DNA of 21,754 bases from Sulfolobus sp. UBA167 (GCA_002495845.1 DAHF01000138.1:13892-35645); one strand, 5' to 3'; shown: positions 1 through 7,843, numbered from the stretch's first letter. Made by a program: numbers and translations. The notes: a model not told the origin generated them from the sequence alone.

Positions 1-439
1 CGATATACCAGTGGAGATCGTGCCCGGGGTCACCGCAGCGTTAGCTGTTTCCTCTAGGTTGGGCAGCCCGCTTTCCTTGGACTATGCTTCCATAAGCTTG
101 AGCGATCTCCTTATTCCCAGGGAAGAAATACTCCTCAGAGTAAGGAAGGCAGCTGAGGGAGACTTCGCGATAGTGCTTTACAACCCGATAAGTAAACCTC
201 TGCTCGAAGCTTCGATGGAAATCATAATGGAGGTGAAGAAAGCCCCCATACCCGTGGGAATAGTCGATCATGCTTTCAGGGACAATGAGAAGGTGATAAT
301 TACAGACCTTGAAGGATGGAAGGAACACGAAAAGTTGATTGGAATGGTCACCACATTGGTGATTGGAAATTCAAAGACATACGTAACTGGTAACAAGATG
401 ATAACCCCTAGAGGGTATGAGAGAAAGTACAATTACTAG
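1..439 (+). CDS. cbiH: CbiH, precorrin-3B/cobalt-factor III C17-methyltransferase (5'-truncated)
   Basis: The C-terminal part of a tetrapyrrole (corrin/porphyrin) methylase; the reading frame is open from base 2, so the start lies outside the window. About 145 residues are visible. The stretch beginning EIVPGVTAALAVSSRLGSPL is the family's substrate-pocket loop, and the following LSDLLIP, FAIVLYNPISK and late VTGNKMITPRGY are typical of CbiH/CobJ. The enzyme uses S-adenosylmethionine to methylate C17 and drives ring contraction in the anaerobic, cobalt-early B12 route. The stop codon TAG (437-439) directly abuts the GTG of cbiD, so the two genes are cotranscribed. The identification is from family motifs plus the neighbouring cbi genes; the SAM-binding N-terminus cannot be seen. 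Confidence 0.9.
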   Translation, partial: DIPVEIVPGVTAALAVSSRLGSPLSLDYASISLSDLLIPREEILLRVRKAAEGDFAIVLYNPISKPLLEASMEIIMEVKKAPIPVGIVDHAFRDNEKVIITDLEGWKEHEKLIGMVTTLVIGNSKTYVTGNKMITPRGYERKYNY

Positions 440-1495
440 GTGGTATCACTGATAGACACGCTGAAGAGGTTCGGAATTACGACCGGGGGTGCGGCATCTG
501 CAGCATCCAAGGCTGCAGTCCTCTTCTCGAAGGGTATAGAAGTAGATAGAGTGGTCATACCAACCCCGATAGGACTGAGGATAGAGATCCCCATCTCTCG
601 CCTTGAAAGAAAAGGTGAGGAGTTCTGTGCCTCAGTTCAGAAATTCTCAGGAGACAACCCTGATATCTTGAATGGAATTGAGGTAGTGTCATGCGTGTCC
701 CCTTCAGAGTCCTTCTCCATTGAAGGGGGAGAAGGAATAGGAATAGCCACGAAGCCTGGTCTCCGTGTAGGCTTGGGAGAAAAGGCTATAAATCCCATGT
801 CTAGGCTCATGATTGAGCAAGCCGTAAAGGAAGTAGAACCCGACATGAAGGTTAAGGTCAAGATAACCGTCCCTAAGGGAGAGGAACTTGCGGAAGACAC
901 CATGAACCAAGTAGTTGGAATAAAGGGAGGTATATCTATCCTTGGGACTACCGGGATAGAATACCCTGTAAGCGATGAGGATTACATAGATCATATAAAA
1001 TGTGAGTTGGGGTCTGTAAGGATGTCCCATGACTCTGTGTCCTTAGCCCTAGGGAATACTGCAGTAGGTTTTGCTAAAAAAGAAGGTCGTCCCGTAGTTA
1101 AGATAGGAGACAGAGTCGGGGACTCGCTTGAGCTGGCAGCGGAAATGGGTTTCCGTTCAATATCTCTCTATGGGATGCCTGCTAAGTTGATGAAGGTGGC
1201 TTCTGGAATTATGAACACTCATAACAAATTCGGGGACGCTAGAGTCGAAACCATGGTCTTCCTGTCAGTATTAGCAGGCATCAATGGGGAGATTCTCAAG
1301 AAAATAGCCCTCTCTACTTCGGTAGAGGAGGGATTTCATTACATGGGCGAATTAAAATATAAGGTGTCCGAGTTGTTAGCAAATAGAGTAATTTTAAGAA
1401 TTAAATCTTTAAAAAAGATAAAAAATAGTAAACCGAACCTTAAGGTAGTGGTGATAGGTTATGAAGGAGAGAAGCTCGCAGAAGTGGGAATTTAA
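440..1495 (+). CDS. cbiD: CbiD, cobalt-precorrin-5B C1-methyltransferase
   Basis: 351 residues, normal length for the family. It methylates C1 of the corrin ring in the anaerobic cobalamin pathway and is not related to the classic corrin methylases. Family hallmarks are visible: RFGITTGGAASAASKAA at residues 10-26 (the usual R-x-G-x-T-T-G segment), and later GIGIATKPGL followed by KAINPMSRLMI, which match the conserved TKPGL and AINPxPR blocks. The start is a GTG placed immediately after the cbiH stop, with no intergenic base, indicating translational coupling. The 3' end overlaps cbiT by 35 nt. In this protein the usual Cys in the TTGxCA block is replaced by Ala (TTGGAA), a small deviation worth noting. 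The C-terminal tail is Lys-rich. Confidence 0.95.
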   Translation: MVSLIDTLKRFGITTGGAASAASKAAVLFSKGIEVDRVVIPTPIGLRIEIPISRLERKGEEFCASVQKFSGDNPDILNGIEVVSCVSPSESFSIEGGEGIGIATKPGLRVGLGEKAINPMSRLMIEQAVKEVEPDMKVKVKITVPKGEELAEDTMNQVVGIKGGISILGTTGIEYPVSDEDYIDHIKCELGSVRMSHDSVSLALGNTAVGFAKKEGRPVVKIGDRVGDSLELAAEMGFRSISLYGMPAKLMKVASGIMNTHNKFGDARVETMVFLSVLAGINGEILKKIALSTSVEEGFHYMGELKYKVSELLANRVILRIKSLKKIKNSKPNLKVVVIGYEGEKLAEVGI

Positions 1496-2060
1496 AACTC
1501 CTGGAGTTCCCGATTCCCTCTTTTTAAGGGATGAGGAAATCCCCATGACGAAGGAAGAAATAAGGTCTCTTGTAATATCCAAACTCAGGCTAAGCGAGAA
1601 CCATGAAGTCCTTGATGTAGGATGCGGGACCGGGAGCGTAACAGTTGAGATGGCGCTGATAGCGAAAAAGGTAGTTGGAGTCGACGATAACCCTAAGGCA
1701 GTGGAGCTCACCAAGGCGAACGCAGAGAAGTTCGGAGTTAACGTAAGCGTATTGCAAGGACATGCGCCTGAAGCGCTAAAGGACATGGGTAAGTTCGACA
1801 GAATATTCATAGGGGGAGGATCAGACTCTTTGGAGGAGATAATCGCGGAGGCATTAAACCACCTGAAAAATGATGGGAGGATAGTGATAGACGCGATCCT
1901 ACTGGAGACTGCCACGAGAGCTATATCGTTACTGTCGAAAAGGGCCGAGGTAGAGGTCACACAAGTCACTATAAGCAAAGGAATGAAGACTAAGAATGGA
2001 ACAGCTATGATATCGAGGAATCCTGTTTTCATTATAGCAGGTGAAATAAATGAAGCTTAG
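1461..2060 (+). CDS. cbiT: CbiT, cobalt-precorrin-6B C15-methyltransferase (decarboxylating)
   Basis: 199 residues, a class I Rossmann-fold SAM methyltransferase. SAM motif I is LDVGCGTGSVTVEMA (residues 51-65), followed by the acidic VVGVDDNP at the end of strand 2. CbiT methylates C15 and removes the acetate carboxyl on C12. The N-terminal block KTPGVPDSLF...IPMTKEE is typical of archaeal CbiT, which supports the ATG at 1461 even though it lies 35 nt inside cbiD; no later start keeps this block. Its stop overlaps cbiL by 11 nt. The protein is stand-alone rather than fused to CbiE (as in CobL), and its functional partner cbiE lies four genes downstream. Confidence 0.95.
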   Translation: MKERSSQKWEFKTPGVPDSLFLRDEEIPMTKEEIRSLVISKLRLSENHEVLDVGCGTGSVTVEMALIAKKVVGVDDNPKAVELTKANAEKFGVNVSVLQGHAPEALKDMGKFDRIFIGGGSDSLEEIIAEALNHLKNDGRIVIDAILLETATRAISLLSKRAEVEVTQVTISKGMKTKNGTAMISRNPVFIIAGEINEA

Positions 2061-2694
2061 CGTTATCGGTCTAGGACCGGGGGACCCTGAATTGCTCACA
2101 ATAAAGGCAATAAAGAGGATGGACGAGTCTAAGGTTATATTCATACCTTACTCCAGTGGAACGGGAAGAAGCCTAGCGATGGAGGTTATAAAAGACCACG
2201 TCAAGGGAAGGGCTGTACACCTCGGTTTCCCTATGGGTGAGCATGTGGACAGTGAGGAATTAAAGAAGATAGGCGAGAGGATGTGTATGGAGGCTGAAGA
2301 TCCATCATCATTCGTTACCTTGGGAGATCCAGTGCTTTACAGTACATACTTCAGGGTCAAGGAGTTTCTGCCTTGCTTCGACCAAATAGAGCTTGTGCCT
2401 GGAGTTTCGTCGATCACGGCGTGCGCGTGTAAGGCTTACCTTAACTTGGGAAGCGAGAAAGAGGCGATTGCCATAATTCCTTCTTTGAGGAAGGACCTGC
2501 TGGAGCTAGCAAAGGGAAAGTTTGAGACTATCATAGTCTTGAAGGGAAGCAAAGGACTTGAGGAGGCTTCCGAGATATTAAGTGATTATCAATTAACATA
2601 TGCTAGGAGGTGCTTCATGGAAGGGGAGCTGATTGCCAAATGGAACGGAAAGAGTGATCACGACTATTTCTCGTTACTGATAGCCAAGAGGTGA
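2050..2694 (+). CDS. cbiL: CbiL, precorrin-2/cobalt-factor II C20-methyltransferase
   Basis: 214 residues, a tetrapyrrole methylase. The N-terminal SAM-binding loop reads VIGLGPGDPELLTIKA (residues 5-20); the central GDPVLYSTY and the loop ELVPGVSSITACA are characteristic of CbiL/CobI, which methylates C20, the carbon later extruded. It lies within the cbi operon, overlapping cbiT by 11 nt at its start and cbiF by 4 nt (GTGA) at its end. The length is near the short end for CbiL (usually about 220-240). Assignment to C20 rather than another position rests on the FxxxGDPxxYSTY pattern and on all other methylases in the operon being accounted for. Confidence 0.9.
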   Translation: MKLSVIGLGPGDPELLTIKAIKRMDESKVIFIPYSSGTGRSLAMEVIKDHVKGRAVHLGFPMGEHVDSEELKKIGERMCMEAEDPSSFVTLGDPVLYSTYFRVKEFLPCFDQIELVPGVSSITACACKAYLNLGSEKEAIAIIPSLRKDLLELAKGKFETIIVLKGSKGLEEASEILSDYQLTYARRCFMEGELIAKWNGKSDHDYFSLLIAKR

Positions 2695-3500
2695 ATGACT
2701 TGGAAGCTAAGGGAAAAGGGAAAGTGTACTTCATAGGTTCAGGTCCAGGAGACCCTGACTTGATAACAGTTAAGGCAATGAAGGTTATACAGAGGGCTGA
2801 TGTAATACTGTACGCTGGATCCTTGGTAAACCCTCTCATCTTGGATAGGTATGCTAGAAAAGACGCTGAAGTTCACGACACTTCCCCAATGACTCTCTCA
2901 CAGATAGTTGAGGTCATGGTGAAGTCTGCTGAAAACGGAAAGGTAGTGGCTAGAATGAAAAGTGGAGACTCAGGTATCTACGGGGCACTCATGGAGGAGA
3001 TGTGGGGACTAGAGGTAGCAGGGATACCTTTTGAGGTCATACCAGGGATAACGGCTGCTATAGCAGCTGCCTCGGTGATACCGATAGAGCTGACCGTTCC
3101 AAAGCTCGGGCAGACAGTGATAATTTCTCGTGCTTCCCTCAGAGTCCCCATGAAGGGGTCGTTAAAGGATCTAGCACGCCATGTGACAGACGGTGCTACC
3201 TTAGTTATTTACACTGGAATCCACGTGATAGAGAGGGTCGTACAAGACTTGAAAGACGGAGGAGTCCCAGAGGGAATGCCAGTGATCGTAGTACATAGGG
3301 CAACGTGGCCAAACCAGAAGGTGATAAGAGGTACATTAAGGGACATCTCTTCTAAGGTACATGAGGCTAAAATTTATAGGGACTCCGTCATAATAGTTGG
3401 ACCCGCAGCCAACGAAGAGGAGGTCAGGCAATACGTAAGGTCGAGCGTCTACGACCCTTCATTTAACCACTCCTACAGACCTTGGAAAGTTGAGGAATAA
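2691..3500 (+). CDS. cbiF: CbiF, cobalt-precorrin-4 C11-methyltransferase
   Basis: 269 residues, a tetrapyrrole methylase acting at C11. Visible motifs are the SAM loop FIGSGPGDPDLITVKA near residues 15-30, the CbiF-typical YAGSLVNP, MKSGDSGIYGAL, EVIPGITAAIAAASVIPIEL and GATLVIYTGIH. The start is GTG, overlapping the cbiL stop as GTGA, a common coupling arrangement; the nearby ATG at 2695 is in another frame. The stop TAA abuts the ATG of cbiG. CbiF acts just before CbiG opens the delta-lactone and the two genes are adjacent, in the order of the reactions. Confidence 0.95.
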   Translation: MNDLEAKGKGKVYFIGSGPGDPDLITVKAMKVIQRADVILYAGSLVNPLILDRYARKDAEVHDTSPMTLSQIVEVMVKSAENGKVVARMKSGDSGIYGALMEEMWGLEVAGIPFEVIPGITAAIAAASVIPIELTVPKLGQTVIISRASLRVPMKGSLKDLARHVTDGATLVIYTGIHVIERVVQDLKDGGVPEGMPVIVVHRATWPNQKVIRGTLRDISSKVHEAKIYRDSVIIVGPAANEEEVRQYVRSSVYDPSFNHSYRPWKVEE

Positions 3501-4469
3501 ATGATAGAGAACCTCTGGCGCGGCGTCGCGATAGTATATACATCAACGGGGGAAGAGACGGCTAAGAAAATAGGGAACTGGATCAAGGAGGAGAAGGAGA
3601 TCCCCGCGGTGGAGATCGAGTACTCTAAGTCTGACTTTCCTTCGCTCTGGAACTGCTATGACTCCATCATCTTCGTGATGGCATTAGAAGGAACTGTCAG
3701 GACAGTGTGCAGACTGGCCAAGTCTAAGGATAAAGACCCGCCCATCATAGCTATCGATGACTTAGGAAGATATGTAATACCCGTCTTAGGAGGTCACTGG
3801 GGTGCAAACGATATAGCCCAGGAAATCTCTTCCTTCCTTAAGGGAATGCCAGTGATAACCACGGCTTCTGAGCTTTTCAACAAGGTAAGCGTTGAGGCAA
3901 TAGCGAGAAAGCTGGTCGCCAAAGTGGAGAATCCCGATGCCATAGTCAAGGTCAACTCTGCCCTCCTTAAAGGGGAGGAAGTATGCACTGATGGTTTCAG
4001 GTTAGACGGGTTAGACGAGGGAGACCATTGCAGTTTCGTGATCACCGTCATGAAGAAAGATTACCCTGGAAAGAAAGTAGTTAGGCTATCTTTTTTACCC
4101 CTTCACATAGGAATAGGATCAAAGAAGGAAGTCGACGTAGACTTGATAGAGAAAGGCATAAGGGAAGTCCTGACGAAGCTTGACATTCCCCTCAGTAGGG
4201 TTTGGGACATATCATCCATCAGAGTAGAGGTGGGAGAAGTTGCCAAGAGGCTTGGCAAACCCTTCGTTCTGTATGGAAAAGAGCAGATTAACTCTTTCTC
4301 AAATCCTTGCTTGACCCCACAGAGCGAGAAGTTAAAGGAAGTAGGAATAAAAGGGGTGGCGGAAGTATGTGCTCTTATGAGTGCAGGAGAGAATCCGCGT
4401 CTAGTCCTCAGGAAAGTGAAAATCGGGAGCTCCGCTACTTTAGCTATAGCCACAAGTGAACAAACATGA
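3501..4469 (+). CDS. cbiG: CbiG, cobalt-precorrin-5A hydrolase
   Basis: 322 residues. CbiG opens the delta-lactone ring of cobalt-precorrin-5A, releasing acetaldehyde (the extruded C20 unit); it marks the anaerobic route. The N-terminal domain carries AIDDLGRYVIPVLGGHWGAN (residues 84-103), matching the family block DxGRxxIPLLxGHxGGAN. A variable central part follows, and the C-terminal domain from about residue 195 begins HIGIGSKKEVDVDLI, the conserved VGIGCxxG segment with the usual Cys replaced by Ser. ATG follows the cbiF stop directly; the end overlaps cbiE by ATGA. Both domains are present, so the gene is intact. Confidence 0.93.
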   Translation: MIENLWRGVAIVYTSTGEETAKKIGNWIKEEKEIPAVEIEYSKSDFPSLWNCYDSIIFVMALEGTVRTVCRLAKSKDKDPPIIAIDDLGRYVIPVLGGHWGANDIAQEISSFLKGMPVITTASELFNKVSVEAIARKLVAKVENPDAIVKVNSALLKGEEVCTDGFRLDGLDEGDHCSFVITVMKKDYPGKKVVRLSFLPLHIGIGSKKEVDVDLIEKGIREVLTKLDIPLSRVWDISSIRVEVGEVAKRLGKPFVLYGKEQINSFSNPCLTPQSEKLKEVGIKGVAEVCALMSAGENPRLVLRKVKIGSSATLAIATSEQT

Positions 4470-5113
4470 AGCTAATTGGAGTTGGCCCGGGTGACCCTGA
4501 ACTAATCACCGTTAAGGGAAGGATGTCAATAGAGACGTGTCAAGTCATAGTAGGATGGGCCTCGGTAATAGAGAGGTTCTCAGACTTAACTCAAGGAAAG
4601 GAAATCATAACTCTGACATACAGAAAGGAGCATGAAGGATTGTCCATAGCCTCTAGGAGGGAAGAGGAAGGGAAGGAAGTCTGCATACTTGACCACGGAG
4701 ACCCTGGAGTGTCGGACTGGCAGTTCGTCGAGAAAGTGAAGTCATACTTCAAGAAGGTGGAAGTGATACCTGGAGTCTCCGTGGTGAACGCTGCACTAGA
4801 CCAGCTTGGAGAAGACCTCGGTAAGAACTGCTTCGTGACCCTCCACGTCAGGGGAGACATCAAACCTTTCATGGACGACATTTTAAGTTGTCTGAAAATG
4901 GGAAGAGGAGTCTTGGTTAACCCTGAGCCTTACGATGACGGACCACAGAGGGTAGCGAAATTCCTGAAAGATAAAGGGATAGAGGGAAAAGTCATAGTGA
5001 TGGAAAGGCTCACCTATTCGGACTCATCTATGCATGAATTTAGCGTAAGCGAATTATCAACGTCGAATAGAAAATTTAGCGACTTGAGTATACTTCACGT
5101 AAGGTCGAAATGA
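4466..5113 (+). CDS. cbiE: CbiE, cobalt-precorrin-7 C5-methyltransferase
   Basis: 215 residues, a tetrapyrrole methylase. It starts directly with the SAM loop: IGVGPGDPELITVKG at residues 4-18. Further CbiE-like features are the early VIVGWASVIERF, the LDHGDPGVSDW block (where the family usually has SGDPxFxG) and VIPGVSVVNAALDQLG. It methylates C5 and works with CbiT, which in many bacteria is fused to it as CobL. The ATG overlaps the cbiG stop (ATGA) and the end overlaps the next gene in the same way, so the transglutaminase-like protein downstream belongs to the same transcript. Confidence 0.92.
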   Translation: MKLIGVGPGDPELITVKGRMSIETCQVIVGWASVIERFSDLTQGKEIITLTYRKEHEGLSIASRREEEGKEVCILDHGDPGVSDWQFVEKVKSYFKKVEVIPGVSVVNAALDQLGEDLGKNCFVTLHVRGDIKPFMDDILSCLKMGRGVLVNPEPYDDGPQRVAKFLKDKGIEGKVIVMERLTYSDSSMHEFSVSELSTSNRKFSDLSILHVRSK

Positions 5114-5808
5114 GAATCGAAGTAAACTCTACCTTCTACTTAACCGGGGTCGAGAGGGGAAAGCTACTCACCCTTCCACACTCATCGCAGTACAAAGAAG
5201 AGCTGAACGTTGAGCACCCGAGATTCATTTCCTCCTCTACAAGGATGGACAGCATGGGAAACATCTTCTTGGATTTCTCTATTAAGGACAGAAGAGAGGG
5301 CTTCATCTCAGTCTCTTACATTACCGAGAGGTCTCCTACACCTGACGTTAGAGGGATCTCCTTCTTGGAGGAGTCAAAATACGTTAAGTTAAGGAACATG
5401 CCGGAACTGAAAGAGAAAGACAAGTTAAGGGAAGCCTTGTCCTTGATCAGAACTAAGATGAGATATGACATCAACCAACCAGTTAAGAGCGCATCCGCTT
5501 CAATTGAGAAAGGTTATGGAGTCTGTGTCAATTTCGCTCACGTTTTCATAGGTATCATGAGAAGGAACGGCATCCCAGCTAGGATTGCTGTAGGCATTCC
5601 CTACGGTAACTATGAGGCAGCTCACGCTTGGTGTCAGGTCAAGTATGAAGGAAAATGGATCGAAGTTGACCCTACTGCTGGAGTCCTCGGAGACGTATTA
5701 CCCTACGCTCTCTGGGGCATAGGCAAGGATGAATCTGACGTTAGGTCTAAAGTCCTAGGTATAAACCCTAAAATTAAGGAAATCCACCAAGTTAGGTTGA
5801 TAAAATAG
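5110..5808 (+). CDS. Transglutaminase-like (papain-fold) protein, last gene of the cbi operon
   Basis: 232 residues with an N-terminal beta-rich region (about 1-95) and a transglutaminase-core domain (about 105-200). The catalytic triad can be read: Cys139 in GYGVCVNFAHVF, His172 in AAHAWCQV, and Asp187 in IEVDPTAG. No signal peptide or membrane helix is visible, so it is probably cytoplasmic. Proteins of this archaeal/bacterial superfamily are usually thiol proteases or amidases rather than true transglutaminases. Its ATG overlaps the cbiE stop (ATGA), so it is translated with the corrin genes, but no step of the known cobalamin pathway uses such an enzyme; its substrate is unknown. The superfamily call is firm, the link to B12 is inference from the operon. 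Confidence 0.85.
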   Translation: MRIEVNSTFYLTGVERGKLLTLPHSSQYKEELNVEHPRFISSSTRMDSMGNIFLDFSIKDRREGFISVSYITERSPTPDVRGISFLEESKYVKLRNMPELKEKDKLREALSLIRTKMRYDINQPVKSASASIEKGYGVCVNFAHVFIGIMRRNGIPARIAVGIPYGNYEAAHAWCQVKYEGKWIEVDPTAGVLGDVLPYALWGIGKDESDVRSKVLGINPKIKEIHQVRLIK

Positions 5809-5830
5809 ACTTCACCATGCTACTGTTGCT

Positions 5831-5842
5831 AATAGCTTTTTT
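5831..5842 (+). terminator. Possible T-run terminator after the cbi operon
   Basis: Six consecutive T (5837-5842) lie 29 nt beyond the stop of the transglutaminase-like gene, in an AT-rich spacer. Archaeal RNA polymerase often stops at such U-runs without a hairpin. There is no strong stem in front of it, so this is a weak call. Confidence 0.35.
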
Positions 5843-5864
5843 CGTATAAACTAACGACATAAGC

Positions 5865-5919
5865 TATATAGTAATAATTAGAGTATATAGATAAACATAT
5901 TATTATATTGGATATATAG
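5865..5919 (+). repeat. Three copies of TATATAG upstream of uppP
   Basis: The heptamer TATATAG occurs at 5865-5871, 5884-5890 and 5913-5919 in the spacer before uppP. In such AT-rich DNA this may be chance, or the copies may be extra TATA-like elements. Confidence 0.4.
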
Positions 5920-5934
5920 ACTTTATTTGAAAAA

Positions 5935-5943
5935 TTTTAAAAA
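5935..5943 (+). promoter_or_regulatory. TATA box of uppP (leaderless)
   Basis: TTTTAAAAA centred about 26 nt before the ATG at 5965. This is the spacing at which archaeal transcription starts, so the mRNA probably begins at or next to the start codon. Confidence 0.65.
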
Positions 5944-5964
5944 TTAGACTAACATGAAGACCGT

Positions 5965-6804
5965 ATGAACTTCATTGTCCTCGGAATAATTCTTGGGGTA
6001 GTCCAGGGTATAAGTGAATGGATACCAATCAGCAGCAAGACCCAGATACTCCTTGTATCTTCATTTCTCTTAGGTCTAGGTTTCTCTTCTGGTTACGCAT
6101 TTGGGCTCTTCATGGAAATAGGTACAATTCTAGCAGCTACAATCTACTTCAAGAAGGAACTCTGGAAAGTTATTCTAGCTTTGTTTGGAAAAGGAACTAA
6201 AAATGATATTATAATGCTAAAATATCTTCTGACAGCTACCTTAGTTACAGGGCTGATGGGCGTCCCTATTTACTTGTTCGTAGTAAGTCTAGTGAAAGGA
6301 CCGGTTATAGGAATTCCTATGATGATCTTAGGTACGGTGTTGATCATAGACGGAATGACGATTTTCTTTACAAGGAGAAGTTACGTCCCTAAGAAAGGCT
6401 TGTCTGAGTTAACGTGGAAGGACTTCATAATAGTTGGATTCGCACAAGGATTAGCTGCGCTACCGGGCGTGAGCAGGTCCGGAATGACCACTTCGGCTCT
6501 TATACTGTTAGGAGTGAAGCCAGAGGAAGCATTTAGATTGTCATTTATAGCGCTGATACCTGCAGCTTTAGGAGCAATAGGAGTTACAGTTCTCTTCTCA
6601 AGACATACCATAGCTAACACTTTAGGACTCATAAGTTACGACGCTTTAGGAACAGCAATATTAGTGGCAACGGTTATCAGTTTAGTATTGATAAATGCCT
6701 TACTAAGGTTTGCTAGAAGTAATAAAATCTTATTTTTAGTATTTACTCTAGGAGCCTTAGCGTTGGCAAGCGGAATCATTAGCTCTTTGACTGGTTTCGG
6801 CTAA
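5965..6804 (+). CDS. uppP: UppP/BacA-type polyprenyl-diphosphate phosphatase
   Basis: 279 residues, polytopic (about 7-8 hydrophobic segments). It dephosphorylates a C55-type or dolichyl-type diphosphate at the membrane so that the lipid carrier can be reused, in archaea for N-glycosylation. Both family motifs are present: GISEWIPISSKTQ (residues 15-27, matching the bacterial G-x-x-E-x-x-P-x-S-S block, with Glu18) and PGVSRSGMT (167-175, with Arg171). Length is normal. The ATG at 5965 lies about 26 nt after a TATA box, so the gene is monocistronic and likely leaderless. It converges on a membrane-protein gene 13 nt away. A membrane phosphatase of the same fold with another lipid substrate cannot be excluded. 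Confidence 0.93.
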   Translation: MNFIVLGIILGVVQGISEWIPISSKTQILLVSSFLLGLGFSSGYAFGLFMEIGTILAATIYFKKELWKVILALFGKGTKNDIIMLKYLLTATLVTGLMGVPIYLFVVSLVKGPVIGIPMMILGTVLIIDGMTIFFTRRSYVPKKGLSELTWKDFIIVGFAQGLAALPGVSRSGMTTSALILLGVKPEEAFRLSFIALIPAALGAIGVTVLFSRHTIANTLGLISYDALGTAILVATVISLVLINALLRFARSNKILFLVFTLGALALASGIISSLTGFG

Positions 6805-6817
6805 AAACCTCACTAGA

Positions 6818-7372
6818 CTACCAATAATAGGAGATCCTGCTGCTTTTTTGACCTTCTTTGAAGGCTACGTAAGATATAACAAATCCTATGCCTAGGGCAG
6901 CCGCTACGATGACTATCACGTCTAAAATGGAGAAGTCGCTTGAATCTATTGCTCTCCTAATGTCCTTCCAAGACGACATAAAGTCCGTTATGTAAGACCA
7001 GGCATCGAATATTGTAGCGAAAGCATCGTATCCTGCTAAGATACCTGCGACCCAGCTATGCGAACCGCGGAAAGCCATAATCGAGGTGATCGTCGCTATC
7101 ACTCCCCATATAATAAACGACAGCCCAAAAAACAGGAAATCAAATGAATAGAGAAACACGAAGGTAGAGAGGGATATATAACCTAGGTATCCAAGCGCAA
7201 AAGACACGATGATAGATACCACATACCCCATGGGGAGAAACCCCCCGAAAAAGTAAAGGAGACCCCCTAGAGACCTTCTTGCCGGAAATATCTGTCCTGC
7301 ATTGTAGCTGTTCCACATTGAAAATACAAAGTCAAGCACTATGAAGATAAAGAAGATAATCTCTCCTAACAT
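6818..7372 (-). CDS. Polytopic membrane protein of unknown function
   Basis: 184 residues; I recognise no family. It has about six hydrophobic stretches: IIFFIFIVLDFVFSMW near the N-terminus, a run of three through the middle, one around WVAGILAGYDAFATI and a last one near residues 148-170. A loop with charged residues (SSWKDIRRAIDSSD) lies before the last helix, and the tail EGQKSSRISYYW is probably cytoplasmic. The N-terminal FxMWNSYNAG pattern looks like a conserved element of a lineage-specific family, but that is impression only. The T-run at 7397-7403 sits 25-31 nt upstream of the ATG, so it may be both TATA element for this gene and terminator of the regulator gene before it. Confidence 0.7.
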   Translation of the reverse strand: MLGEIIFFIFIVLDFVFSMWNSYNAGQIFPARRSLGGLLYFFGGFLPMGYVVSIIVSFALGYLGYISLSTFVFLYSFDFLFFGLSFIIWGVIATITSIMAFRGSHSWVAGILAGYDAFATIFDAWSYITDFMSSWKDIRRAIDSSDFSILDVIVIVAAALGIGFVISYVAFKEGQKSSRISYYW

Positions 7373-7428
7373 AAAAGAGATTGAACTTTGAAAAGTAAAA
7401 AAACCTTCTAAACTTTCTCATCGAGAAA

Positions 7429-7776
7429 CTATACAGAAGAGACTATTTCTTGTAAGTCTTGACATACCTCTAAGGCTTTCCTTGATAATTTAGACCTGAG
7501 CTCCTGCTTGTTAACCGAGTACATGAACTTAGGCCTGCCTCCCTTATTTACTGGACTCTTCTGCTTTTCTATAAGCCCAGCGTCAGACAGCTTCTTCAAT
7601 ATCAAACTTGCCCTGCTTTTGCTTATTCCAAGATCGGCAGATATAGAGTCAACGTCCTTTCCCTCAGCGCTGTTAACTATCCTCAGGAAGGCATCAACGT
7701 CAGCCTCTGACAAGGCATAGGCTACTATCAAGAATCTCTTCAATAAAAAACTTTTTTCGTTAATTTCATAATTCAC
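7429..7776 (-). CDS. Winged helix-turn-helix transcriptional regulator
   Basis: 115 residues. The centre shows a winged helix-turn-helix: DADVDAFLRIVN-type first helix, DVDSISADLGISKSRASLIL as the turn and recognition helix, KKLSDAGLIEKQ, and a wing containing GGRPKFMYSV. The layout resembles TrmB/MarR-like archaeal regulators; no ligand domain or cysteine sensor is seen, apart from one Cys near the C-terminus. The short C-terminal helix could serve dimerisation. Start: GTG at 7776 (an ATG nearby is out of frame), preceded at 7784-7788 by the strong Shine-Dalgarno sequence GGTGA, so unlike its neighbours this mRNA is leadered. It is divergent from a small winged-helix gene, with the A/T-rich spacer a likely site of autoregulation (inference). 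Confidence 0.85.
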   Translation of the reverse strand: MNYEINEKSFLLKRFLIVAYALSEADVDAFLRIVNSAEGKDVDSISADLGISKSRASLILKKLSDAGLIEKQKSPVNKGGRPKFMYSVNKQELRSKLSRKALEVCQDLQEIVSSV

Positions 7777-7783
7777 TAAACTT

Positions 7784-7788
7784 TCACC
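7784..7788 (-). promoter_or_regulatory. Shine-Dalgarno site for the winged-helix regulator
   Basis: On the minus strand GGTGA lies 7 nt before the GTG start at 7776. This supports that start codon. A TATA-like TTTAAAAA stretch further upstream (about 7812-7820) would leave a leader of around 14 nt. Confidence 0.6.
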
Positions 7789-7843
7789 TATGTTAATTAA
7801 GTTTTTTTTAAGTTTTTAAATTTTCCGCTAAAAACTCCTTAAA

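Noticed and set aside
1409..2032. A 207-codon open frame antisense to cbiT, and similar long antisense frames over cbiG, trpS and the oxidase
   Set aside because: These are shadows of strongly biased coding genes; they are Ser/Thr/Pro-rich without motifs, and the sense genes are certain.
5954..5968. A five-codon frame (ATG AAG ACC GTA TGA) whose stop overlaps the uppP ATG, like a leader peptide
   Set aside because: The TATA box at 5935-5943 predicts transcription starting at the uppP ATG, so this stretch should not be in the mRNA.
7373..7428. A separate intrinsic terminator at the T-run between the regulator and the membrane-protein gene
   Set aside because: The T-run could equally be the TATA element of the next gene; it is described under that gene rather than called as its own feature.
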